64,000 nt of DNA from Pachyseris speciosa (lineage: Eukaryota > Cnidaria > Anthozoa > Scleractinia > Pachyseridae): positions 192,501-256,500 of the forward strand of contig JAEMWC010001012.1 in NCBI GenBank assembly GCA_016490735.1, given 5' to 3'. This document shows, piece after piece, positions 1 to 10,309 of this stretch. A program made the position numbers and the translations under genes. The stretch's first letter is position 1, and each line of letters begins with the position of its first letter. The notes below the pieces were generated by a model. The model worked only from the letters and a program-made list of their open reading frames with translations. It did no database searches and had not been told where the DNA came from.

Positions 1-491
1 GTTAAATTTTGCTCATGTGAAAAGCTTTCTTCTCGCTGTTGAACTTGCAAACATTCGTATAGACACTTAACATATTAGTTGTTCAGACTTCAAAGACACA
101 AGGTGAATCGACGTTTTCTGATACGTGACAACAGGCATCATTCTTGCTGTTGATATGAGATTTACACTTCCGAATCACTCGGCCGTGAAAGGTCAAACTC
201 CCTTTGTCTGTAGTCTCTAATTTTTGGCGCTCCCCTCGCGTCGCGTCTCCTCGCAACTTCGCGCGCGCACGTGTCTTTCGCCCGCCCCACAATCCATCGC
301 CAAAATTAGAGACTACTCACGAGGAAACACGGCAGTCCATCTGGAGTTAAGTTTACTCATGTTAAAAGCTTTCTTCTCGCCGTTGAACTTGCAGACATTC
401 GCATAGACACTTCTCTTAACATATTGTTTGTTCAGACTTCAAAAGACACAAGGTGAATCGACATTTTCCGATACTTGACAACAGGCATCAC
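1..491. repeat. Direct-repeat pair at left edge
   Basis: Bases 2-145 and 346-491 are two diverged copies of one segment of about 145 bp. Shared landmarks are AAAGCTTTCTTCTCGC, ATAGACACTT, ACAAGGTGAATCGAC and GACAACAGGCATCA. About 200 bp separates the copies. The left copy may continue past the window edge. No coding potential is evident. Confidence 0.7.
208..318. repeat. Inverted repeat with GTAGTCTCTAATTTTGGCG-like arms
   Basis: The arms at about 208-229 and 298-318 are near-perfect reverse complements (GTAGTCTCTAATTTTTGGCG and CGCCAAAATTAGAGACTAC). They enclose about 70 bp of GC-rich DNA, and the whole lies between the two direct repeats. This looks like a small MITE or hairpin end pair. 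I saw no target duplication. Confidence 0.55.
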
Positions 492-830
492 TCTGTTAAA
501 AATAGTTAGCGCTTGCGCAGAAACGCCGGAAGTGAGCTTTGTGGATGATACTCGACGACGAAAAAGAAGAACCGTCGGTAATCGTAGACCCGGGCGCCGC
601 GCGAGACGCGGGCAGCCCGAGTAATAAAGTCAGGAGGGGAAGCCGATTGTTTCAAATAACGGGTGTTAGGGGCAAACAATGGTTTCAAATAATGCGAGGG
701 AAAGTTTATATTGTATGAAACAAATGATTAAAGAGGAAGATATTGTTTCAAAAAAACGGCATAACAGATGAAATTATGGTATGAAATAATCACATTTGTT
801 GAAATAATTTTAAAATAATTGCCAACGAGT

Positions 831-854
831 CACCCTCGCGAGGACGCGAGGGTG
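831..854. repeat. Short perfect hairpin
   Basis: Ten-base arms CACCCTCGCG and CGCGAGGGTG are separated by AGGA. The surrounding DNA from 492 to about 1150 has no convincing gene or other recognisable feature. Confidence 0.5.
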
Positions 855-1274
855 ACGAGGCGGCAGCATTATAAAGCCGTGTGTGCGAGTTGATTTTGGT
901 ACAGGGAGACGAAATCTCGGATGAAAAAAGTTAGCATAAGGTAATGTAAGAGTGACATCATCGGTGATTGTTTTCGAGTTAGCCAATGGCATCGCGGTAT
1001 TTTTTCTAAACCAATCACATCAGGAGGATCATGACCAGATTGACCTCATTGACCTCATGGTGGCTGGTGCGGGCTTAGGCAGGAAAAGGTGAGTGGAAAT
1101 ATTGATATTATTCACTCGTGAGCGTTGTCTTCTTGCGTGTACTTTAGTTTAGTGTTTTTGGGAGCCAGAGTGTCACAAATCTAACACCTAGCAGGCTGAA
1201 AATTCGCCCAGCGAGGCTAAAATCGCCCAGCGAGGGAGTTATCGAAATCAGCTCGAAAACGGCTAGCTTGCCAA

Positions 1275-1590
1275 AGCAGTCAATTGCCTTGACAAGATCA
1301 GCCAGCGTGCCATTTAAGAAAACAAAAAACAAAACCACTTGAACATAACTCAATCAGAGGGCGTATAAAGCCTCTTCTTTTATCGAGCTAGTGTGCTCAA
1401 AATTACAAATTTGACAGTCACGGCGAGCGTGCCAAAACAGCAATCTTGCCAAAACAACAGTCAATTGTTTACAAAATCGGCCAGCGTGCTATAACTAAGG
1501 CAAAAAAAAAAAAAACACTTGAATATATTCAAATATATTCACTATAAACATAATCAGAGGGAATATAAAGCCTCTTTCCAATCGAGTCAC
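1275..1590 (+). repeat. Tandem duplication with repeated TATA-like motif
   Basis: Two diverged copies lie at about 1277-1385 and 1450-1585. Each has AGTCAATTG, then a CCAGCGTGC motif, an A-rich tract, CACTTGAA, and AATCAGAGGG followed by (G/A)TATAAAGCCTCTT. The TATAAA repeats at about 1363 and 1565 could be core promoters, but no convincing gene follows on either strand, so this is best read as a repeat. Confidence 0.5.
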
Positions 1591-2513
1591 GAGTCACACG
1601 ACGTGTCGCTGTTAGTTTGTGCTCATCCATTAGCGTTCACAAAAAACAGTCTAAGCTCTGTTTGCCAGAAAGCCACTATCTGTCAAGCTTGAGGGAACTT
1701 AGCAAATCAATTTGGATAGTCTTCTTATTCCAAAATTTCAGGGGGCTTGCAGCTGTAGCTTCGTTTGAAAATTATCCGATCAGAAGTGCTCAGGTCCAAA
1801 GTCCACTTGCTGAAGTGCGTGCATCGAAGTAATAGCTCACGAGAGTTTATTATGCTTCTTCTATTCTGTATGTTGTTAGTCGTAAATCATTGTATTAAAA
1901 GGGCCATAGTGGTGTGACTAATTTCGATTTTTCACGTGGATATCAGAAGACCATATTAGATGTGCATTTGTAATCTACGTTACAAGTTTTGTTCTTAAAA
2001 ACATTTTAAAACAAGTGCATGTGGGATTTGCGTTCTAAGAACATGTTAAAACACAAACATGTCACATTTGAATTCATGCTCATTTCTAACAACAATGTTG
2101 GTTTCATCTCTCTCAAGTAATGCAAGGGACTCATATTTCACCTCTAATCTACCCTACAAGTTTAATTCTTATAGACATTTTAAAAAATAAAGAAAAACAT
2201 GTGAGTTTTGCACTGCTTTTTTAAACAACGATTCAGTTTAAAAAAATCGACTGTACTCTGGTTACTTCTTAATCTTCTCTGCGCACACAAATGTGCCAGT
2301 GTTTACTCGTTGGCACTCTACCGGCAGGTATTTCTAGTTTAGATATAATTTACTAAAATAATTTTTGAACATTTGGCGCCCCATAAGAAAGTGCGTTCGA
2401 AGTGATGCAAGTAAAATTAATTTACAAGCTGTGGTTGCCTGTCAAGTGACCTTGTATAATCGATCTTGAAACCACTGGGGTATCTCATCACAACTACATA
2501 TGCAAATATTCAG
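1591..2513. other. Gene-free stretch
   Basis: The DNA is AT-rich with stops in all frames. Two loosely similar segments near 1975-2030 and 2140-2200 (CTACaagTTT..TTCTTA.A.ACATTTTAAAA) suggest an old duplication. I see no gene, RNA or clear transposon. Confidence 0.5.
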
Positions 2514-2597
2514 CAGGGGCACCTAACGAGCCAAATTAACCAGAAGCTGTAGAAAAGCTTTTTTAAGTACCTTATGGTGTTTGAAGTCTGTTTAAAG
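2514..2597 (+). mobile_element. hAT-like terminal fragment (CAGGGGCAC end)
   Basis: This 84-bp segment starts CAGGGGCACCTAACGAGCC and ends GTTTGAAGTCTGTTTAAA. It is the reverse complement, with substitutions, of 11373-11460, which forms one end of the inverted-repeat element at 11012-11460. The opposite end of this copy is not visible. The foldback element that follows starts where the similarity stops. Confidence 0.5.
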
Positions 2598-3444
2598 GGG
2601 TGTCTGGAAAACTCAGACCTAGAAAACTCAGACCTCAGACCTCAGACCTAGAAAACTCAGACCCCCCAATCTGGAAAACTCAGACCCCCTCAAAACTATA
2701 CAAATTTTTAAAGTCAAATAAACGTGGGCAAAATGAATTATCGCCGTTCATTGCACTGAAATGTTACAACCTCTGTTTCTCGCAGATAACAAACACTTCA
2801 CCTTTGTCGTCTCATGTTATTATAATCGGCTCCGGAGCACGAGAGCTAGAAAACTCAGACCCCCCCAAACTGGAAAACTCAGACCCCCTCATGAACGGCG
2901 ATAATTCATTTTGCCCACGTTTTTTTGACTTTGAAAATTTGTATAGTTTTGAGGGGGTCTGAGTTTTCCAGTTTGGGGGGGTCTGAGTTTTCTAGCTCTC
3001 GTGCTCCGGAGCCGATTATAATAACATGAGACGACAAAGGTGAAATGTTTGTTATCTGCGATAAATAGATGGTGCAACATTTCAGCGCACTGAACGGTGC
3101 TAATTCATTTTGCCCACTTTTTTTTGACTTTGAAAATTTGTATAGTTTTGAGGGGGTCTGAGTTTTCCAGTTTGGGGGGGTCTGAGTTTTCTAGGTCTCG
3201 TGCTCCGGAGCCGATTATAATAACATGAGACGACAAAGGTGAAGTGTTTGTTATCTGCGATAAATAGAGGGTGTAACATTTCAGCGCACTGAACGGCAAT
3301 AATTCATTTTGTCCACGTTTATTTGCCTTTAAAAAATTTGTATAGTTTTGAGGGGGTCTGAGTTTTCCAGATTGGGGGGGTCTGAGTTTTCTAGGTCTGA
3401 GGTCTGAGGTCTGAGTTTTCTAGGTCTGAGTTTTCCAGACACCC
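2598..3444. mobile_element. Nested foldback (inverted-repeat) element
   Basis: The termini GGGTGTCTGGAAAACTCAGA (left) and its reverse complement ending CCAGACACCC (right) are perfect inverted repeats. The arms carry iterated blocks of the form (C/A)T(G/A)GAAAACTCAGACC. The interior holds one module (CTCCGGAGC, GATTATAATAACATGAGACGACAAAGGTGAA, TTATCTGCGA) once forward (about 2700-2860) and twice inverted (about 2950-3120 and 3120-3330). Short open frames inside are only translations of the repeats. I found no clear target duplication. Confidence 0.75.
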
Positions 3445-4043
3445 GTGGTAATTGAGCATCTCTGTCACACACATCTGGTTGCAAAGTTCAAGTCGAGCAT
3501 AATAGCCAAAGACAAACTTTTTCATCCGATGTTTGAAAATTCAAAAATATCAGACGGGAATATCAGGCTAAAAGCTTTCTCTAAGCTCGCCGAAACCGAC
3601 GCAAATCTATGCTTATAACTCGATCAACAGACAGCGCGGTTTACAAAATCTCACCTTTATCGATCGTCGCTTGCATTTGCTATCTACTGCTGTAAAAATC
3701 ACTCACATGACTTTGCGTTCTTCTTATAAAGGTTTTCATTTAGCCCTTCAAAAGCTATTTTGTCGCCCCGAACTTTGCAAAAGGCTCTGTCACAGACGGG
3801 ACTTGCGTGACGCATTTCGCAATGAAGTAAAGCAGCGCAAATATTTTTGCCGCTTTCGACCAAAATTTACCGTACCTGCATGAGTATGGTAACTCGAGGT
3901 TGACTTCTGACTTGTGGTTGACTCGGGCTCGTGGTTGACTCGTTCTGCGACATAACTCCGACACATTCAAATGAATACGTAGTCTAATGTACGGACTGTC
4001 CATTTAACAAAAATTTAAAGATACGTCCTCTTTTGACCTACGC
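3445..4043. other. Gene-free stretch
   Basis: No coding region, RNA gene or clear repeat is recognised. Short open frames here lack any family motif. Confidence 0.4.
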
Positions 4044-4274
4044 CAGTGGGTCTTCGTTTTAGACCAGAGGGTCTTCGTTTTAGACTAGTGGGTCTTCGTT
4101 TTAGACCAGAGGGTCTTCGTTTTAGACTAGTGGGTCTTCGTTTTAGACCACAGGGTCTTCGTTTTAGACCAGTGGGTCTTCGTTTTAGACCACAGGGTCT
4201 TCGTTTTAGACCAGTGGGTCTTCGTTTTAGACCACAGGGTCTTCGTTTTAGACCAGTGGGTCTTCGGTCTTCGG
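4044..4274. repeat. 21-bp minisatellite
   Basis: About eleven units of AGTGGGTCTTCGTTTTAGACC alternate at the variable triplet (agt, aga, aca), giving a 42-bp higher-order period. Because 21 is a multiple of three, both strands read open for over 100 codons with heptapeptide repeats. That is a by-product of the period rather than evidence of a protein. Confidence 0.85.
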
Positions 4275-4967
4275 TCTTCGTTTTTGGGTTTTCGTTTTCG
4301 ACACATTCAGTCTGCAAACATTTGCAAGCCGGCCAAAATACAGATATCATACTATTTCAGTTGTAATCATACTCGTGATTAACAAATCGGACTCCCGCTT
4401 CACGGTCGTCCAATTTTGTAAATCACTCGTATGATTACAGACCGAATTAGACTCCACTCGGTCCTATTACCATTATAAATCATCACTCAAACAAATCGTA
4501 AAAAGCAAATTAAAATGTTGCCGTCCCGTAGCATCCCTTAAGTCCACGGTTAGGAATTTGTAGGTTGTGTATTGGAAATCGAGGGAATCTAAACGCAAAA
4601 CGGCCTTTCGCCGCTTTTAAGACCTCCATGTCCTATTTCCGGACCGCTGATTAGTCTCTAGCATTCCATCTTTAAAAAGCAAACAGCGAAATTAAACCAC
4701 GAGGTGGGCAGTATTGCACGGGCATTTGACGTATTTCAGGAATGGCGACGAAAAGGTTGTCCCGTCCAAAGGAATTTCTGCAAAGATCCCTTTTGGTATA
4801 GAGGACTCCCAAGAAACCATAGGAACACCAAGAGATTTCTTTCGCTTGATCTCGGACAACTTTTTCGTTTCACAAACGCTTTTCACCGGCTTTTGTTGAT
4901 GCTGGGCACGCTTTCCATTCGTATGTGGCTTCCTAGCAGTCTTTTTAGCGATTACAATTTAAACTGT
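4275..4967. other. Gene-free stretch with old repeat pieces
   Basis: Around 4360-4500 there is a paired pattern (TAATCATACTCGTGATTA, then ATCACTCGTATGATTACAG) suggesting a decayed inverted-repeat element. No gene is recognised. Confidence 0.35.
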
Positions 4968-5558
4968 CACGGTAATAGCTTTTCTAAAAATAACTCATTT
5001 TGTTTTGAGCTAGTTGGTCAGTGGAGTGGAAAAGTCACTAAGAATCAGTCAAGTATATTTATTGGCTGGACTCAAACACAAATTTTATTGAAATAGTCGT
5101 CTCAGTTGTCTTCGTTGGCTTATTCTCAATGCTGTTCCTTATGTTATTGTTGTGATTTGCGTGAATATTTGCTTCCTCTTCTAAAAGCTAAAATAAGAAC
5201 AGAATTGCTAAAACGACGAATGTTTCACTCTTCCCTTTCCATTACACCCCGCGTGTTTCAATTCACTTTCCTGTGTTAATCTTTTCTTGCCCTGGATTCC
5301 AGTCGGTGAAAAAGGAGAGCGCTGCATAAAAATCTGTATTCTTAGAAGTTGTTATCGTACATACGGTGTAGAGGAAGAATAATTTTGGCCGGGTTACTAA
5401 AAGCGATTAGGTGTCATAGAGAACAAAAAGTGAAAGTTTGGCCAAACTCGCTATTTTAGACGAACTTAAAAGGAGAGTTACTTTTGCAGGGTCATACGGC
5501 ACGATGGAGTACTCACTGGAGCAATTAAATTACTTTCGAATCTGCCACGTTGCGTTCA
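4968..5558 (+). promoter_or_regulatory. Upstream copy of the duplicated promoter plus first 18 codons
   Basis: This is a paralogous copy of 5578-5965. It contains the AAAAATAACTCATTTTGTTT block, the GTGGAAAAGTCAC block, CTTAGAAGTTGTTATC, AAAAAGTGAAAGTTTG and GACGAAC. It then has an ATG at 5504 followed by the same 18 codons that open the HEPN/STAND gene, after which similarity to the gene ends. It is about 200 bp longer than copy B because of extra sequence around 5110-5330. The conservation covers upstream DNA and the start of the coding region, so this may be an abandoned or alternative promoter and first exon. Confidence 0.6.
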
Positions 5559-5577
5559 TTAGTTTTCAAGAGCAATC

Positions 5578-5911
5578 TCACAGTAACAGCTTCTCTAAAA
5601 ATAACTCATTTTGTTTTGAACTGGCTGGTCAGTGGAGTGGAAAAGTCACCAAGAATCAATCGAGCATATTTATTCGCTGGAATTAAAACACGAATTTTGT
5701 TCAAACAGTTGTCCCAATAGTCTTCGTTGGCGCATTCACGATCTCTCCTTAGAAGTTGTTATCATCTATACAGTGTAAAGGGAAGAAGAATTTGGCCGGT
5801 TCACTAAAAAAAGATTAGGTATTATATAGAGATTAAAAAGTGAAAGTTTGACCAAAGTCCCTATTTTTGGACGAACGTAAAAGGACAGTTACTTTTTCAG
5901 GGTGACACACG
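5578..5911 (+). promoter_or_regulatory. Putative promoter/5' leader of the HEPN/STAND gene (copy B)
   Basis: This is the proximal copy of the tandem duplication, ending directly at the start codon at 5912. Since the duplicated unit ends 54 bp into the coding sequence and extends about 330 bp upstream, the unit probably carries the transcription start. No TATA box in a clear position was identified. Confidence 0.4.
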
Positions 5912-8773
5912 ATGGAATACTCACTGGAGCAATTAAACTACTTTCGAATCTGCCACGTTGCGTTCAATTTGGTTCCTGTGGGACTGCGACAGATCTTTAA
6001 ACAAGAATGGGATTTCCTTTACAAGACAACTCCACTTGGAGAGTGGAAAGACACGCCTCAGAATGGCCGGGACTTCGACAACAACGAATCTCGAAAAAGT
6101 CGCACGAAAAACGCGCGATTTCTGGCATCAATACAGAACGGTGACACGTCAGATTGGGATTGTAGCTGTTTGTTTTTTGCAATCCTCTATTCAGACAGCA
6201 TTGGCACCACCCTAAGTCCAGCCATCAGATCAGCTGTCGATAATATTCGTCTCGTTCGTAACGATATCGCTCATATTAACGAGGCTAAGCTTACCGATGC
6301 TGAGCTTCAAACGTATGTAAGAAGAGTGTCAAGTGCATTTACATCCTTAGGACTTCCTGTTAAGGAGATCGACGACGTTAAGAACCAGACGAGCTTTCCA
6401 ACGGAAGAAGTCGAAAACTTGAAGAAGGAAGTTTGGGATCTCAAAAATGAGTTGGATACGACAAAAGAAGAAAACAAGGCTCTCAAGCAAGAAATAAATT
6501 TGAAGATCGAGTCATTTTGCTTTCTAGCATTTCAACCACCACACATAGTCGTCAGACGTGCCAGTGACATACAAAGATTGTCATCCAAAATGCAACAACT
6601 TCAAGATGGCGCTGACGGGGTAGTTAGCACAATATATCTCTCAGGAAATCCCGGTTGTGGCAAAAGTCAGCTTGCTCGCCAACTTGGACTCGAGTTCTTC
6701 TCGCAAAGGTCACACAACGCTGAGGAAATGACATTTGTCGCCACTGTGAATGCAGAAAACATAGAGACACTTACTGATTCTTACATCACCCTTGGTAAAC
6801 AACTTGGAATTACAGAATATACCTTGACCAGTCTTGAAAGCTCAAAGAGGGAGAAGCCAGAAGAAAATATTCAGCATCTTCTTCGTTTGATGTGGCCGCA
6901 GGTTCGAATGTACTCCAAGTGGTTGATTATAGCTGACAACATAGTCGACTTAAGATCAGTGCGCAGTTTTCTGCCTCAAACTGGTAGTGTGGAATGGGGC
7001 CATGGTCAAGTGCTGATCACTACTCAAGATAACTCTACAATTCCCCACTATGCTCCACATACATACCATGAATCGTTCAGTGAAGGAATGCAGGAAGAAG
7101 ACGCAGTGGAGTTGCTGGGAAAAGTATCGCAAATTAACGACCAAGAAGAAGCAAAAAATGTTGCCAAGGTTCTCGATTATCAGCCTCTGGCCTTAGCAGC
7201 TGCTGCTTATTACGTCCAAACCGTTGTGAAGAATGGATCTCCAAATTATGACTGGAGAAAATACCTGGAAGGATTAACACAAAACAAGCGAGAAGTGACT
7301 GAAAATGTTCTCGCGAGTGAGAGTTCAGCTTATCCAAAAACAACCACGAAAGCAGTAGAAATGGCCCTGCAAAGAGCTGTTGAAACTGATAAAGTCCTTC
7401 GTCATACATTTTCTTTCTTTGCATTCTGTGCTTGCGAAGTTGTCCCACTTGACGCTGTCGCAAAGTTCGTCAAGGCGCGCGTATGTGACCAACCAGTGGA
7501 GCTGATTAAAGGAAGAATTTTGAAGTCCTGCATGATTCTTGTTTCATCCGAGGTAGAGGAGCAACGCGTATATGTTGGTTTGCATAACATTGTATACGCA
7601 GTGCTAAGACAAGACACGATTTGTGAACAGGAACCATCGGAAAAATATCAGAACATGGCGGAAGCAGTCAAGGTATTTCAATCAACGCTTGAAGCCGAAT
7701 ATAGAAATTACGCACTGTTGAACAAACTGATGCCGCATTGCAAATCTCTATTGGACCACGTGACGTTTCGTTCGTCTTCGCCTGAAACACCTTTTGTAAA
7801 CATGTTAACTTCGTTCATAACTGTTAGGGAGGTTCTTCGATGGTTGTGCGCTTTTGCTCGTGCTTGTTACAGTCTGTGTGATTTTCTATTTGCAAAACTC
7901 GTTTTAGATTTAGCTTGCAGCTTAGTAAAGACCACAAGCGATACAGACGAAGAAGCCTTGAAACTGAGAGGACTAATTTTTAACTTGAGCGGAATGGTTT
8001 ACCAGAGAATTGGAAAATATAGTCAGGCTAAAGAGTTTCACGAGGAGTCACTGATGATTGATACAAGGATTTATGGTGAGGAACATTCAAGAGTTGCAAC
8101 AAGTTATAGTAACCTGGGAAATGTGTACAACAGCACTGGAGAATACATGAAAGAAAAAGAACTTCACGAAAAGGCGCTAGAGATTAGGAAAAAGATTTTC
8201 GGGGAAGACAATGCCGACGTGGCAGCAAGCTATATTAAGCTGGGAAACGTGTACAGGAACACTGGAGAACACACGAAAGCAAAAAAACTTTGCGAAAAGG
8301 GACTGGAGATTCAGAAAAAGATTTTTGGCGAAGACAATGCTGACATAGCAAATAGTTATGGTAACCTGGGGAATGTGTTCTACTGCACTGGCTTGTACTC
8401 AAAAGCAAAAGAGATTTACGAAAAGGCGCTGGAGATTCAGAAAAATATTTTCGGCGAAGACCACTTCGCTGTGGCAACAAGTTATGTTAACCTGGGATGT
8501 GTGCTCTGGAGCACTGGAGAATATACGAAAGCTAAAGAGCATTACGAAAAGGCGCTGGAGATTCGAACAAAGATTTTCGGCGAAGATAATGCCGTTGTAG
8601 AAAGAACTTTCAACTTGCTCGCTGAACTGAATGATCTCATCGCTGACAGCAGACAGTCAAGGGAAAATGTTCAACTTGAAGTTACTGAGGATGTGGAAAA
8701 CGTTATAAGAAGAGGTGCAGGCCGCAGCAATAACAATGAAACTGTCAAATGTTGTAATTGTGTGCTTGTTTGA
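5912..8773 (+). CDS. HEPN-STAND NTPase-TPR protein (putative innate immune sensor)
   Basis: Single-exon protein of 953 residues. Seen in order: an N-terminal helical region resembling the DZIP3-type HEPN domain, with an RX4H motif (RNDIAH, 116-121); a coiled coil about 163-197; a P-loop NTPase with Walker A GNPGCGKS (245-252) and a Walker B-like LIIADN (Asp about 342); an LITTQD strand; a GLPL-like QPLALAAAA; and an MHD-like LHNIV. Then come about five 42-residue kinesin-light-chain-type TPRs (about 685-900) and a C-terminus of CCNCVLV. Known for the family: STAND ATPases of this build act as ligand-triggered oligomerising switches and are expanded in cnidarians. Inferred: the TPRs sense a ligand or partner, and HEPN is the effector or adaptor. 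The start is supported by its duplicated upstream copy. No poly(A) signal in a good position was found. Homologues are often named nephrocystin-3-like, a label taken from the TPR part only. Confidence 0.85.
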   Translation: MEYSLEQLNYFRICHVAFNLVPVGLRQIFKQEWDFLYKTTPLGEWKDTPQNGRDFDNNESRKSRTKNARFLASIQNGDTSDWDCSCLFFAILYSDSIGTTLSPAIRSAVDNIRLVRNDIAHINEAKLTDAELQTYVRRVSSAFTSLGLPVKEIDDVKNQTSFPTEEVENLKKEVWDLKNELDTTKEENKALKQEINLKIESFCFLAFQPPHIVVRRASDIQRLSSKMQQLQDGADGVVSTIYLSGNPGCGKSQLARQLGLEFFSQRSHNAEEMTFVATVNAENIETLTDSYITLGKQLGITEYTLTSLESSKREKPEENIQHLLRLMWPQVRMYSKWLIIADNIVDLRSVRSFLPQTGSVEWGHGQVLITTQDNSTIPHYAPHTYHESFSEGMQEEDAVELLGKVSQINDQEEAKNVAKVLDYQPLALAAAAYYVQTVVKNGSPNYDWRKYLEGLTQNKREVTENVLASESSAYPKTTTKAVEMALQRAVETDKVLRHTFSFFAFCACEVVPLDAVAKFVKARVCDQPVELIKGRILKSCMILVSSEVEEQRVYVGLHNIVYAVLRQDTICEQEPSEKYQNMAEAVKVFQSTLEAEYRNYALLNKLMPHCKSLLDHVTFRSSSPETPFVNMLTSFITVREVLRWLCAFARACYSLCDFLFAKLVLDLACSLVKTTSDTDEEALKLRGLIFNLSGMVYQRIGKYSQAKEFHEESLMIDTRIYGEEHSRVATSYSNLGNVYNSTGEYMKEKELHEKALEIRKKIFGEDNADVAASYIKLGNVYRNTGEHTKAKKLCEKGLEIQKKIFGEDNADIANSYGNLGNVFYCTGLYSKAKEIYEKALEIQKNIFGEDHFAVATSYVNLGCVLWSTGEYTKAKEHYEKALEIRTKIFGEDNAVVERTFNLLAELNDLIADSRQSRENVQLEVTEDVENVIRRGAGRSNNNETVKCCNCVLV

Positions 8774-10122
8774 TTATGGTGTTTCACAGGTTATTCCAGG
8801 TTATTCCAGGCAGTTACGGCGGCGGTATTAGAGCGGGTAACTGAGATGTATAAAGAATTGAAGTACAATGTCATCTTGAAATTCATATTTCCTCCTTAAT
8901 TCTATTTAATTAACTTAGAGAGACCTTAAAAATTGCATGATGTTGTTAAACGATATAAAACACCCCACTTTCCCTCATATATCCACCCTGAGAGGGGGAA
9001 CTCCCACGTTAAAAAAAGACAGGTGTGATTGTCCCACTTATTCTTAAGGGAATTAAATGTAAAAAGGTCACCGATAGTTATCAGGCCTTCAGACAAAGTT
9101 GGATGCAAAACCAAAAATGCAACCACCCCTCAAAATGCCAGAGTCCCTCTCAGTCAACAAAAGTTCAAGCCACGCCCACAAGGCGATCAAACATTTTCAA
9201 CCAAACCTGAGTCACTAGTTTTATGATAGTCTCCCTGGACCTTGAAGTTTCTAACATATTTCACGTTGCCGCTTTTGTAAGGTATTGACCCTCCATTCCT
9301 CCAAATCTTTGTTGCACACATATCACTAGGGAATGTTGGAAATTTAACTTGATAAGGTTATTGACTTTTCTGCCCTTTGCTGGGAACATATATGTGATAG
9401 TAGTTGCCTGTGGGAGGGTATCACTGTTCACTAGCTCACTGTAGTGTTCCTGTTTTAAGACAGTCACTCATCCCCAGTTCCTTTCTAGTCACGTTTTTTC
9501 TTATGCAAACGATTGCAAAGAGAGTGCTGTCAGTTAGGCTAACGATAGGCAGTAAGGAAGCCCAAGACCCAGCGGGTTTCAAGAAGTTGCCTACAGAGGA
9601 GACTACAGAGCCACATGCGTGTAGAAATATAAACAATTATAATATAGCTCGCGCATCTTTTCATTGAAATCGAGCCTGCCTTATGAGAGTTTATATCATA
9701 ACCAAAGTCAATTCGCGCGCTCTGATTCACGAATTCTTCGAGTGTTCTTCCAACATCCCGCGTGGTTTATCAGCCTATAAACCATAGAAACTTGTGGTAT
9801 ATTGCTTAAATAAAGCACGCGGGTGACGCCATTTGTTTGCGTGTGCAGTTTCAAAATCATTACAAATCTGGCATTTTTCACAATTCAAAAAATAAACTTC
9901 TCTATTAAAATAGTACAGTCATACCATAGAACTTACGACACGAATTCTAACTGCTGCTTGTGTTAACCGAACGGTTTTAACCACCTGTTAAAAATAATTT
10001 TTGCAACATGACTACGATCACTGACGCCATTCCGCGCGCGCAAGCTGAGAATAAAATTTGCTAAGTTTTCTCACAAATTGAAACGAGTTTATCTACAAAT
10101 GAGGGAAAAACTATATTATAAA
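8774..10122. other. Gene-free stretch
   Basis: This is downstream of the HEPN/STAND gene. A tiny tandem repeat of GGTTATTCCA occurs near 8790-8812. Short open frames on both strands show no family resemblance and overlap each other. No tRNA or rRNA was recognised. Confidence 0.4.
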
Positions 10123-10309
10123 ACAAATAAAAAAGCTTTAACCGTGCTTTGTTCTGTTATAGGGCACTAAAGGAAGTGACGAGAGCAATCAAGAAGTAGT
10201 TAGAGGCAATCGCCTGCGGCTCGTGCTTCTTCCTACTTCTTTCGTGCTCTCGTCACTTCCTTGCGTGCCTTATAACAGAACAAAGCACGGTTAAGGCTTT
10301 TTATTTGTT
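10123..10309. mobile_element. Hairpin MITE, about 190 bp
   Basis: The arms AACAAATAAAAAAGCTTTAA and TTAAGGCTTTTTATTTGTT extend inward through CCGTGCTTTGTTCTGTTATA and GGAAGTGACGAGAGCA with few mismatches, for about 75-85 bp each. A short GC-rich loop lies near 10205-10225. It encodes nothing and is typical of a MITE or foldback element. No target duplication is clear. Confidence 0.7.

Noticed and set aside
2600..3299. Frames with repeated LENSDPP text
   Set aside because: Translations of the foldback element's repeated blocks.
4044..4274. Regular repeats resembling a CRISPR array
   Set aside because: No distinct spacers; units are directly adjacent with only triplet variation, and the DNA is animal nuclear.
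4015..4366. Open frames of over 100 codons on both strands with repeating heptapeptides
   Set aside because: They follow from a 21-bp minisatellite whose period is a multiple of three; no start context or homology.
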